A stretch of DNA of 64,000 nucleotides from contig CM054117.1 of assembly GCA_028673005.1 (NCBI GenBank), forward strand, positions 52,635,870 to 52,699,869, in the 5' to 3' direction. The notes below the pieces were generated by a model that worked only from the letters and a program-made list of their open reading frames with translations, made no database searches and was not told the origin of the DNA. Each line of letters begins with the position of its first letter. Position 1 is the stretch's first letter. Origin of the DNA: Tanypteryx hageni (taxonomy: Eukaryota > Arthropoda > Insecta > Odonata > Petaluridae). This document shows positions 43,091 through 53,039 of this stretch, piece by piece. Both the position numbers and the translations under genes were made by a program.

Positions 43091-43349
43091 ATTTTTACTT
43101 TCTCCGTACGCTAAAATTGATCAACCAAAAGTGGTGTAATTTTTCCGTTTTTGCCAAATATCTCCTTTAGAGCTTAATTAATGTAAACATTTGTCATTTT
43201 CAAAGTTGTACACAATATAATTTAATACATTCCCGTCATTTTTGATGGACAATTTCACTAGTTAGAAATAAAGTCAGAAAGTACAATAGCATTTTAAAAA
43301 TCCCAAATAAGGTTAAGCTAAAATTCAGTTGATGATTTTTAATCAAATC
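43091..43349. other. No gene recognised; begins with a fourth-unit stub of the 690-bp repeat
   Basis: TTTTTACTTTCTCCGTACG at 43091 is the first 15-20 bp of another unit, after which the similarity stops. Confidence 0.4.
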
Positions 43350-43410
43350 TTGCCATCGAACTCGGGTCTTTCACTTGACTGGCGGATATTCTACCATTGG
43401 ACTGTCGTAG
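43350..43410 (-). mobile_element. tRNA-Gly-like SINE head
   Basis: The reverse complement contains CCAATGGTAGAATATCCGCC (tRNA-Gly A-box region) and CCGAGTTCGATGGC (B box). No mature acceptor stem is formed. Confidence 0.6.
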
Positions 43411-43439
43411 CAGATAATTTCTCCTGTTTCAGAATGCGG

Positions 43440-43500
43440 ATGGTTTTCTTAGACTCAGGTTCGATCCCCGGTCATGGCAGATTATTCCCAACATTCCACC
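43440..43500 (+). mobile_element. tRNA-like SINE head fragment (B box)
   Basis: CAGGTTCGATCCCCGGTCAT followed by GGCAGATTATTCCC. The B-box side only; the same trailing sequence is seen at 43725-43770. Confidence 0.5.
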
Positions 43501-43683
43501 TTATGCGTAGTGATCTTACGATCAATTCTTTCTTTCAACTTATAACTAAGGAAAGTTCACCATTTGAGATTATTCGATATATCTCTTGGAGGACAACCGT
43601 TGTGGCTGGTTGATATTAGCTTGGCTACCCTGACCACAAATAAAAAAAACATCTTCCTTTAGAAACAGGAGAATTAATCTGCC

Positions 43684-43770
43684 ATGATAGTTCATTGGTA
43701 GAAAATCCAAACAACAAGTGGATTCTCGGTCATGGCAGAAATTTTTTTCCGTTTTCAAATTATTCCCAAT
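43684..43770 (+). mobile_element. tRNA-Gly-like SINE head, degraded
   Basis: GTTCATTGGTAGAAAATCC (A box) and GGATTCTCGGTCATGGCAGA (decayed B box) followed by ATTATTCCCAA, parallel to 43440-43500. Confidence 0.55.
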
Positions 43771-44610
43771 GGTGTTTCATGGCTGGCCATAGTGTTGTAT
43801 ATTTTAACAATAGAGATATAGTTGAATTTATAGTTGAACCTCTATTACTCGCAATTTCTTTAATTTAAGGTAAATGTATTTATCCCGACTGCAAAATGAA
43901 GTGAAAATAGTATATTTCCGCTTAAATTACAAATTCCAAAAGCTTTATTTATTTATATTATATAGGTTGCATTAGACTCAATATTCAAACATACGTTTGT
44001 CTGAGTCAGGTTTCATAAGTTTGTGTAACACACGTGAGCCAATTGGGCTTTAACATGGATTTAACTTTTTTTTACTGTCATGATTTTTTTATCGCGTGAT
44101 ATTTTTCTAGGTAAAGGAAAACGCCCAAAAATCTTTGTTTTGTTACATTTTGTGACTAAAACTCAACTTACATTAAGGCATTTCTATATTTGAAATATTT
44201 TTATTTACTTTAATCACAATATTCATATTAAATATAGAAGAATGTTTTGATCGGATTGCCAGTATTCTTCGCACCATAAAAAATATGCCGAAGAATTTTG
44301 TTTTTACTTAAGTTCTAATTAGTTTTTTAAAAAGTTCTATGTCTTTTATTACTATTTTTATGTCGATGTTCGAATATATATGCAGCTGCACCTACATACT
44401 GTTAGAAAACTGATTTTATTTCTCAACCTTTTTATATGTAACGTATAAACTGAATGTAGAGTCCTGTGGTATTCAAGAAATCAAGAAATAAAACAACGCA
44501 GTGCGGGTGTAAGAACATCGGCTCCCGACAAGCATTATAGGACGTCTTTCAAACCGGATCGAACATCTGAGTAAGTCAACTTGATTTTCACATTCTTTTG
44601 AGGATATTAG
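43771..44610. other. No gene recognised; AT-rich
   Basis: No coding, RNA or transposon features were seen. Confidence 0.35.
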
Positions 44611-44851
44611 CAGAGCCTTAGAATATTCGACGGCTATGGTAGAGTTTATTAAGTGGCACTAAAAAAAGGTTTTGTGGAATATCAATTTGGCTTCCGTTGT
44701 AATTATGAAACATTTCTTATTAATAACGACAAAAGTGATATTTAAGTATGATCTAAATATTTTTGGAATGGTAGCTGGTGGCACGGCTCGCCTTTTGCCA
44801 GCGGCGCATAAGGCAAATGCTACCTTCGCCTCCATCCTAGTCAAGTCCCTG
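44611..44851. mobile_element. hAT MITE, 241 bp, with near-perfect 8-bp duplication
   Basis: Left end CAGAGCCTTAG, right end (reverse-complemented) CAGGGACTTGACTAGGATGG. Flanks GATATTAG (44603-44610) and GGTATTAG (44852-44859) agree at 7 of 8. The right inner part is GC-rich. Small open frames here on both strands are incidental. Confidence 0.6.
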
Positions 44852-45238
44852 GGTATTAGGTTTAGTTTCTTGTAGCGAACAACGGATATATGTTTCTGAA
44901 AATCTGCTTGGTTATTTTATCAACATAATGTTTATTTATGAAAAAGCGAGTTACATAAAATTTCACTTATTTCTCAGATGTTCGACTAATGCTCGGTGAA
45001 ATTATTAGCCATAAGTTTTTATCTTCTGACGCCAAAGCGAGAGTTTTAAATTAATTGTCGACCACTTGCATTAAATTGACGCCCGCTTCACTTCTGCCGA
45101 TGCGACCGATCGAAGAAGCACTTCGATTGCTACGTTATCCGTCGTTCCGCCCTCGGTCAGAAAATTTACCCGTCGTGATTGATTGCCCGTCATCTCGATA
45201 TCCGTCCACCTGTCAAGATTTGCTAATGTGCTTTGAGG

Positions 45239-45272
45239 TCAGTCCAACTCTATCGACGCATTACGCGTGACA
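45239..45272 (+). promoter_or_regulatory. Candidate core promoter: initiator plus DPE
   Basis: TCAGTCC at 45239-45245 fits the arthropod initiator (TCAKTY). TGACA sits exactly at +28 to +32 relative to its A, fitting a downstream promoter element. The site lies in a CpG-rich segment 478 nt upstream of the signal-peptide ATG, and no TATA box is obvious at -30. Position is inferred only from motifs. Confidence 0.3.
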
Positions 45273-45718
45273 CGTAAGGTGTCCCTTTGGCGCCCACATT
45301 CGAAACCTGCGAAGGTCGATATAGGAGCGACTTTCGCGTTGAGTTGCTGCCACCAAGCGGATGCGGGTGGAAACAAGCTCGGCTCGAAGGAGATTCCCGT
45401 GCGAAGTTGTTCCAGTCCTATGCCTCGCCTCGTGCAAGGCGCATCGTCTCTCAACGCAGAAGCTCCGCAACAGGCAGTAATAGCCGCGTGAGCCGTTTCC
45501 GGCGTGACGGAACTTGTTAGATCAGCACTCCGTGATTACGATTTGCGCTGCCCTCGCGTGACCGCGATGGAATAGACAGTCATACAGAAAGATAAAAAGA
45601 GAGAGGAAATTTAGTCCGGGGGCTAGTTTTTTTTTCAACAACAACATTTCGCGGCCGCGGTAATTATTATTTCGGATCGTCCTAAAAAAATATCTTTCCG
45701 CGCGTCTCGGCAGCAACC

Positions 45719-45785
45719 ATGAGGTCTTCGCGCCTGCCGGTGTTCATCTCCACGTTACTGGTGCTGCAGTTGGCGTTGATAACAG
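45719..45785 (+). CDS. First coding exon: signal peptide of a secreted or membrane protein
   Basis: The ATG at 45719 (context CAGCAACCATGA, favourable for arthropods) opens 22 codons plus one base: MRSSRLPV, then a strongly hydrophobic core FISTLLVLQLALIT. This has the n-region (Arg2, Arg5) and h-region of an N-terminal signal peptide. The exon ends CAG at 45785 before GTAAAG, a normal donor in phase 1, and the frame meets TAA soon after in the intron. The upstream 700 bp are CpG-rich, as expected for a 5' end. The next codon must begin with G. No downstream exon is recognised before base 64000, so the gene has a first intron longer than 18 kb. This is typical of developmentally regulated receptors, adhesion proteins and ligands, but the family cannot be named from the leader alone. 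Confidence 0.7.
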
Positions 45786-48700
45786 GTAAAGTCTTCATTT
45801 TAAAGTGATTCTTCCTTTCGCGGGTGTCTAATAAGCTGAAAACGCTTTTTGCTCGTTTGTGCTTCTCGATTTTTTTGTTGACCGCTCTGTTTGCGCGGGA
45901 TTGTCGTAGAAATGTCGAAGTTATTTATCGGGAGATGATTCGTCAAAGAAAAGAAAAATTGCGGAGAAAAATTACGGTTTAGCTGTTGCGTTTCGGGCGG
46001 CATTGGCTACGCAAAAAAATAGCGCTCCGACGCGCATTATAAAGATGTTCCAAATTGGAAGAGAATGATTATTTCGATTAATGCGCGGGTGACCTCTGGA
46101 ACAGTTTTGTGCGATGCGAGTCGGTTGAAATATAAGCCGAGGCCTCTTAACGAATCGGTGGGATCGTTTCGCTGCGATGTTAAATGTTCATTTAGTTTTG
46201 CGTTTGGGAGATTATCCTTGGTGTAAACCTTGGTGCAATTCTCTTTCATCTTCGTAATAGCCAATATTTGCAAATTAAGAAGAATACACCGCATAAATTT
46301 ATGAAATCGAAAAACGAGAAAATGACGCACAATTAGGTGTGATTATTGTTCCGATCGAATTCCAGCATCTTCGCGTGCGTCATCAATTCGCTGCAACGAA
46401 ATTTCGTTATGATGCCTCAATCATAATTTGTCTGTCGCGAACCGAGAGATTAGATTAGCGGACAATTTGAGGTGATCATGGTGGGTTTCTAAATGTAGAT
46501 TCACGATGGCTGCGAAAGCGTAAATTCAGCGAATATTCCTACAAACGGCGCAGGAATAAAAAGACCTAGTTGATGAACTAAACGCAGAAAATTTTACAGA
46601 TCCGGGAAAGTGATCCAATAAGTTTTTGTTCGCAATAATCGATCGTTAAGCAGTAATAATGAAATCGATTTCTTAGCAAAAAATGTTTCATCTCTCTGTT
46701 CTCTTTTGAAATGCATTACTCTTGCAAAAAATGGAACCATGAAGCCCGTAAGCTTCGCTTCACCTGATGCGTCTTCGAAAGAAGGGATCACCCTTAGCAT
46801 CTTTTGTTTCTAGATTTTATACGGCAGCCGAGCAGGAAAGGGGGAGGCCTGTTGTGGTTCCCATCTCTAGAGTGAGCTAGATAAACGCTTTACAACAATG
46901 GTTGTTAGCGAACAATAACCTCGTTCATACCGCTACTTTTGAGGTCTACATCCTCGCAGCGTTACCACGTCTGAGGCGTGTAGACGCAGTCTTAAGGGAC
47001 CTATTCAACGCATTGTTGATCGTTTGTATACTCCTCGAAGGAGATGATTTTTCAAAATCAAGTGCTTCGCTTAATGTTGCACGACTCGATCGCCTTACTC
47101 CACGTTATCTTTTACTCTGGAATCAATTATTATTACAAAAATGTCTTGAGGCACGAGAGTCATTTTTATTTTTTTCGTTTTTACCACGCCAGTGGATAGA
47201 ACATATATACACATATTAGTTTTGTTATATATAAGATCGGCCTTTTAAATTTTTAAAGAATTTTCGGCGATTAAAGGAATTTTAAATCGATGGAACTCGC
47301 TTCTAAACAACCCTTTTGAAATACCCTAAAGTTTCACGATAATATTTAGGTTTAACAGTCTGTATGGATATGCTGATGGCGATGTTAAAAAACGAAAATG
47401 CGCATCGAAAATATGCCAACTGGCTTACAATTAGATATTACTTCTCTGCGCGGCTACGGTTGAAAATAATCGCAAAGGTATCCTTTAATGTCCTTGTACA
47501 TCCGTTTAAATTTTGTTCCTTACATGATTCAATTGCACATAAACTGGCGGTCTTAGCTTGAAAAATATCGAGGCAGCAAAATTGTATCCGAATCAAATTT
47601 TAAGAAAGGGCTAATTTTGATGGTAATATACATTTAGTCAGAGAGTTTAAAGCGCGATTTAAGCATTTCCAAAATAACGGAAGAATCTCTTAATGGAAAC
47701 AATCCCCGTCAAGAAATTTCTGCTATTTTCAGCAATCGAAGCTGAATGTTTCGAGAGAGAGATCTATTATATAACGCCTGGAAGTACTCAAAGTCACTTA
47801 AAATGGTTCTCACATCCAAAATAGGATAAAATCTAGCGTTGTATGCAATGCATTTGAAACACTTTTCTATGCTCAAAACGACATTTTCCGCTAATCCAGC
47901 GAGCAATTAAATACGCGCAATGATTTAAAAATTTCTACATCCGATGATCGCGTAGTTTCACTATCGGCAGCGCTTACGGAGATGTCAATCTTAGGAGAGC
48001 TAGGCGTATGTAAATCGTTCTTTCGCGTAAAATTCGCAGGAGATGGATATTTGAAGTGATAGAATATCCCTCTCGACTATATATGAGAGCCGCTGTTATG
48101 AGTTCTATAATATGCGCTAATTATTGCGTGCAAGAGTATAGATATTACTAACCAAGAAATGGCTTTGCTTTGTGGAGCGACATTATGATAATTACGTCAA
48201 AATCACCGTATACATTTCCACTTCAGTTTAAATAAATTGAAGTGGAAATTTAGGCAGTGAGTTTGATTTTATTTCTAAGCGTATAGGGTGAGGTTTTCGT
48301 AATTGAAGTCGTACGATAATGAGAGCGAAGCGTCCGCAAAATTTTGCCAGAAAGCGATCTGATATTCGGTATGCGTCTTGACCAAAAGTCCGAAATTAAA
48401 CACGCGCGTTGGCCGTTACTATTTTTTGCCATTCGGCATTCGAAATCAAAAGTACACTTGGTAATGTTCGATCAATTTTATTCTCGATTCATAGCTTTTT
48501 CGCGAAACTCGATGCGTTCTCCGCAAATATAGTTTCTTTCTCGGATCAATGGCGATCGCGGATTTCGCTTTGCGATCGAGAAATTTCTGGAAAGCGACGC
48601 TCGCAGCGGTGAGGGCGCCTCTTTCCTCCCGGACTCGCCGCGTTTGAGATCCTTCGGTGCAAATGTACTCACTCAACAACGTCGCAGTGTTGTTTTCTTG

Positions 48701-49029
48701 CAACCGAAGGGGGTTTATATTTCAGCGCGTCATGATTCGCAGAACTCGTGCGTCTGCGAAAACAGAGCAACCGCTCGTCAGATCCAGATAGTTTTGTACG
48801 CGAAGGGCGTTTAGGTAACAAACTAGATGAATTAGCCCGTTCGAAACAGGCTTTGTAATCAAACAATATAAAAAACAAATTAGACCATGTTATTATAAAA
48901 TTCTAGTATAGCAATCCTACCAAATTTGGTTGAACTGTCTGAAGAAACGGCTGAGATATTGAGCGTTACGGACAGAATGACCAAGTGATCAAGAGAATAA
49001 GGGTTTTATAATTAACCGATGTGTATGAG
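45786..49029 (+). other. First intron, 5' part: CpG-rich, no exon recognised
   Basis: Starts with the GTAAAG donor. CpG is frequent (for example 48300-48800), in strong contrast to the left third of the window. Numerous short frames on both strands have no domain or paired splice sites. First introns with this composition often contain enhancers, but no specific site can be assigned. Confidence 0.45.
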
Positions 49030-49672
49030 CAGGGGCATCGAGGGCTAACGTGGGCCCCGGTGCAAAGCGTATGACGGGCCTCTCTTGTGATTGTATACAT
49101 ATGTGTTTGTCTGTGCGTTTGTTCACATGTAGATATGAGGGTAAAAAGCAACAAGTCATTTCTGAAAAAAATGACTATATTTATTGAAAAAATAACGTGT
49201 TAATTTTAAATAGCCAAAACAATTTAATGAATATAACATAAAAATGAAACGTAAATATAACGAGTACACGAGTAAATACGGTATTTAACTTATGAGTACT
49301 AATCAATAAAAATAAAAATAACTAGGGATATAAATAAATAGCTAGCGATTACTTACCTTTATTGTTAATCCCAATTAAACGTTTTGAAAATATAAGTTCA
49401 TATGATTTATGCTGGTTGCACTAAAATATTGAATACATGCGTAGTACAGATTTATAGCGTATAAATGACCGTGATAAATGGACGTTAACACCAGGAATAC
49501 TAGGAAACCACTGAGGTATCTATTTACGGCCACTCTAAATTTTGTTAACGTCTTTCCCCGCACATCCACTTTGTCAACAATACAAGTATACAACATACAG
49601 ACTCGGCCGGGCCCCTTGAAGAATTGCGGGCCCGGGTACTGCAAACCCCCTCCCCTCCTCTCGTCGATCCTG
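49030..49672. mobile_element. hAT MITE, 643 bp, with perfect 8-bp duplication TGTATGAG
   Basis: TGTATGAG flanks both sides (49022-49029 and 49673-49680). Ends CAGGGGCATCGA (left) and CAGGATCGACGA (right, reverse-complemented). GC-rich subterminal blocks (GTGGGCCCCGG, GGGCCCGG) surround an AT-rich interior with no transposase. Confidence 0.8.
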
Positions 49673-49997
49673 TGTATGAGGTATGTGGCTTTCATTGCTC
49701 CGATGAGCTTAATCCGTTTAAATAGTCACGAAACTGAAAATTTTAACTAATTAAAAATACGATGCGCGTTCGTCATTCGATATTATTCCATTTGTCGACG
49801 CGATGGAATTGTCTATGCAAATTAAATATGAATGGCGACGAGCAGGAGTTGTAAACCGACGATTTTAACCTCGAAGGGAGACAAAAAAAAATAATCGAAA
49901 TAAATTTAACTTTTAAGAGACGTGCAAGAATGTTTTCATCGAATTGTCGAAAAGTCGAACTGTAGACGTTCGAGTAAACGGGTGATGTGCTTTCTAT

Positions 49998-50267
49998 CAG
50001 AGGAGGCCAAACCGCGGCTCGAGAGACTCGTGCGGCTCTTTTCCATTCAATTGCGGTCCTTCTACTCCCCCATAAAAGGGATTTCGGCGAATGTTAGGGA
50101 GGCGGAAATGCTACTCACTACCGAACAGGTCGACGCGGGCTTAAGCCGAGCGAACACGCATTCTCTCTGGGTTTATTTGAAAACTGTGTGTGTTTACAGC
50201 ACATAAATTTATTTGTAAAGGTTGTGTGGCTCTCGAACGTATTAAGGTATCGTTTGCGTTTCCGAGG
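49998..50267. mobile_element. Possible hAT MITE, about 270 bp
   Basis: CAGAGGAGGCCAAACCGCGG, then CTCGAGAG and GCGGCTCTTTT on the left; GTTGTGTGGCTCTCGAACGT on the right. The opposed CGGCTCGAGAG and CTCTCGAAC blocks resemble a well-known hAT terminal pattern. No matching octamers at the edges, so boundaries are uncertain. Confidence 0.35.
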
Positions 50268-52139
50268 TTGGATAGGTTTACCCATACATGTACTGGATAT
50301 GCATATAAAACATAAGCGAGGATAAAATAAAATAATACATAAATTTAAATAAATTAGTAATTAAACAACGAAAGTTTCAGAGGCGGAAGATAAGTAATAG
50401 TGGATAAGTAATCAAAAGCTTTTTCTCAACGTACGAAATTTTTATTTCTCTATAGAGGAGGAAATGCTCCAAAAAAAGTCGATTAAGAATTTTTGTGTTA
50501 ATTTACTGTTTCTTAAGATGTAATCGTGAAAACTTCCAGTTGAAGTGACTGTTATTAAAGATTGAATTTTGACGAATAGTTTCGCCGTTTTCTCAGTTTT
50601 CAAGAAAGTTTCGAAATTTCTACATTTTACCACTTTTATTGCTCAGGTTTCCCGCCAATCCCCGAACGTGTTCCATTCTTCATTGTTCCGATTTTATCGC
50701 TCGCCAATAATATGTATCAAGACTTCTCGCCGCGGACGAAGATAGTCATTTTCTTTTTTCATCCCCTTCGGAAGTAACTCGCGAAACTTTCTCGGCTGCA
50801 TGAAATAATTTCGGCCACTTCGTCGCATTCCACACTGGCGCGTTCTGTTCCAGATGCGGAGTTGGGAATCTTTTTTTTTTTTAAGTTCGTGTATCCGTCC
50901 TTCTCGCGAGAGGGAGAGAAAAAAAATATCCTCTTCGCCTTAGTGAGGTACCCTTTCATTTCTTCGATAGCTCCTCTGGGAGTAACAGCGTTCCCTTAAT
51001 TGGGTCAAATGCAACTCCGATTCCATCTTCCTCTCTCCGTTATCTTCCCATCCAAAACTCATCCTTCAACCGGCGATAATCCGGAGCATCCTCTCCAAGC
51101 CTCGGATTCGCGGTTCGTCCCTTTCATTTCGGAGATTTCTTTGCCAGGATAAAAACTAACGCGAGGGACAAAAGGAAGGTTACGTCCGTACGCGGATTAA
51201 AAAAACGAAAGGTGTACGTTCTTTTGTCCCAACACGCAGTCGATATCGCATTCGTGTTCTCTGGGAAGTGAAGATGGTGGCGCTGATGATGGTTATGGCG
51301 TTGGTGGTGGCGTGGGCTGTGCACCTTTGAAATTCGACTCGAATGCTTTGTTGGTTGCATAGAGAGACGGGGATGCATTCGATCTGTCCTGAAGGTTTGT
51401 GGTAGGCGTAGTGAGCCCTCTTGCTCAGCTGCATCGAGAGATAGGGAGAGGAGAGAGAAAGAGGAAGGGAGAGGAGAGAGAAAGAGGAAGGGAGAGGAGA
51501 GAGAAAGAGGAAGGGAGGAAGAGCTAGTGGGTCATACTGATCCTAACGGACAATTGTTGTTGCTAGGATACTTGGCGCGTTGCCTCTCCGCGCGCCTGGG
51601 TGGCTTCGTTCGCCCACGGACGACGAAAAACTTTCCGCATTGATGGTCACGTGACTGAGCTTGCGGCTTTCCCGTGTGAATAGGATTCGGAGACGTGTTT
51701 TCGAAAAAAAAATAAATCGGTTGCCCATATCTACGGATAAGTTTGTTGCATCAACGGGGGGAATTTTTTAGTTATCGGAAGCGAAATTAATTGGTTTCAT
51801 AAAAATTATTTTCCGGTGTTCTAACTAAAGTTATCGTCGAGTGACGGACATTGCCTAAATTTAAAGCACCCGTTTTATTTGATGCGTCGGTGTTATTAGT
51901 TTAATTAATGTAGGTAGCTCGATATGTTAAAAATTTCTATATACTTGTATGTTTTTTAGTTTTTATGATGTTATTGTTGTTTCATACGAGACACGCTAAA
52001 ACTGCATGCTTTAAGTTTATATTTTTGTGAATCTCTGCGTTAAAATTTTTTTTACTAGCACGTAAAGTATGACGAACTAATATTCATTCAATCATTTGAT
52101 GAATAAAACTGATATTGCTTTGTGTACGGAAACAGTCAA
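50268..52139 (+). other. First intron, middle: no exon recognised
   Basis: CpG-rich non-coding sequence with the 23-bp tandem repeat at 51444. The small hydrophobic frame at about 51273-51330 derives from GGTGGC-type simple sequence and is not taken as a gene. Confidence 0.4.
51444..51512 (+). repeat. Tandem repeat, 3 perfect copies of a 23-bp purine unit
   Basis: Unit GGGAGAGGAGAGAGAAAGA plus GGAA, repeated three times, then a partial copy (GGGAGGAAGAG). All-purine on the + strand. Confidence 0.85.
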
Positions 52140-52640
52140 TCATCATGAATAGCTGCTTCTTACATATATAAGATATATATAGGATATATCATACTAAACT
52201 TAAGGCACTTCTATAAAAGCTACGGAGCTGAAATTTTGAAGGAAGATAGGTCATTGAGTACAACCTCTGGAAAAAATCCGAAATTCCAGAAAATGTTTTT
52301 GACGCCAAAGCTCAATTTTAAACGCCCATAACAAAAGCATTGAAAACTGTGCAGGGCCATATAAAATTGCCTTTTTAAATTATTTAATATTAAGATAGAA
52401 AGTCAAGACATGCACTGTACTGTGGAAGAAAGAATTAAATTTATTTTTCTCGAAGACAGAATTCAAATCCATGCCGAATTTGCGTCAAAACTTGATTTTA
52501 ATCATAAAATTATGAAATTTTTTCGGTCTTCAACAATGAAAAATATTAACTACCATAGGAACGACTCCAAGGTCTTTCAATGGGAATTGGTTTTCCATAC
52601 TTCAAGAGCATTAATTTTAATGCTTAGACTGCATTATAAT
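52140..52640 (+). mobile_element. Diverged relative of the Helitron interior
   Basis: Blocks such as GTGCAGGGCnnTATnAAATTGC, TTTTTAAATTATTTAA, GGTnTTCAACAATGnAAAAT and TTTCAATGGGAA occur in the same order as in 41165-41415. Neither terminus is clear. Confidence 0.55.
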
Positions 52641-52871
52641 CCATTTGATTTGAGCCAACGACTTATACATATGATGGCGATAATTTACATTTTTTTTATC
52701 CGGATACGTACTAAAAGGCATGGATGATGACACCATAATCATAAGACACAAAATAGCCTAACTTTTACATAAGTTTTAATGCATCATATCGGCTTTGTCT
52801 TAATGATGATTATAGTAATTGCTTAAAAAGGGCGATTTGAACAATGAATCTTGGAATTCAAAAACTTGGAC

Positions 52872-53039
52872 GCCAGCCGATTGCCAGAGAGTTCAGAAAT
52901 TCCGGATAGATGCCTTAGTTTCTGGAAAAATGAAAACTATTATATTATTTAAATGGGCTCTGTGTAGTTCAAATGATGTTGCGTTTGTTTATTTACGAGT
53001 GCAGATCTTGGTTTATGATGATTTTTTAAGCGCTTGCAG
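52872..53039 (+). repeat. Dispersed repeat shared with 40409-40600
   Basis: Second copy of the unassigned family; ends GATTTTTTAAGCGCTTGCA like the first. Confidence 0.6.

Noticed and set aside
45267..45520. Overlapping frames of 70-77 codons on both strands before the signal-peptide exon
   Set aside because: GC-rich 5' region keeps several frames open at once. No domain and no splice consistency, so read as 5'UTR or promoter.
51273..51330. Tiny hydrophobic frame (MVALMMVMALVVAWAVHL)
   Set aside because: Arises from imperfect GGTGGC/GATGGT simple sequence; no supporting context.
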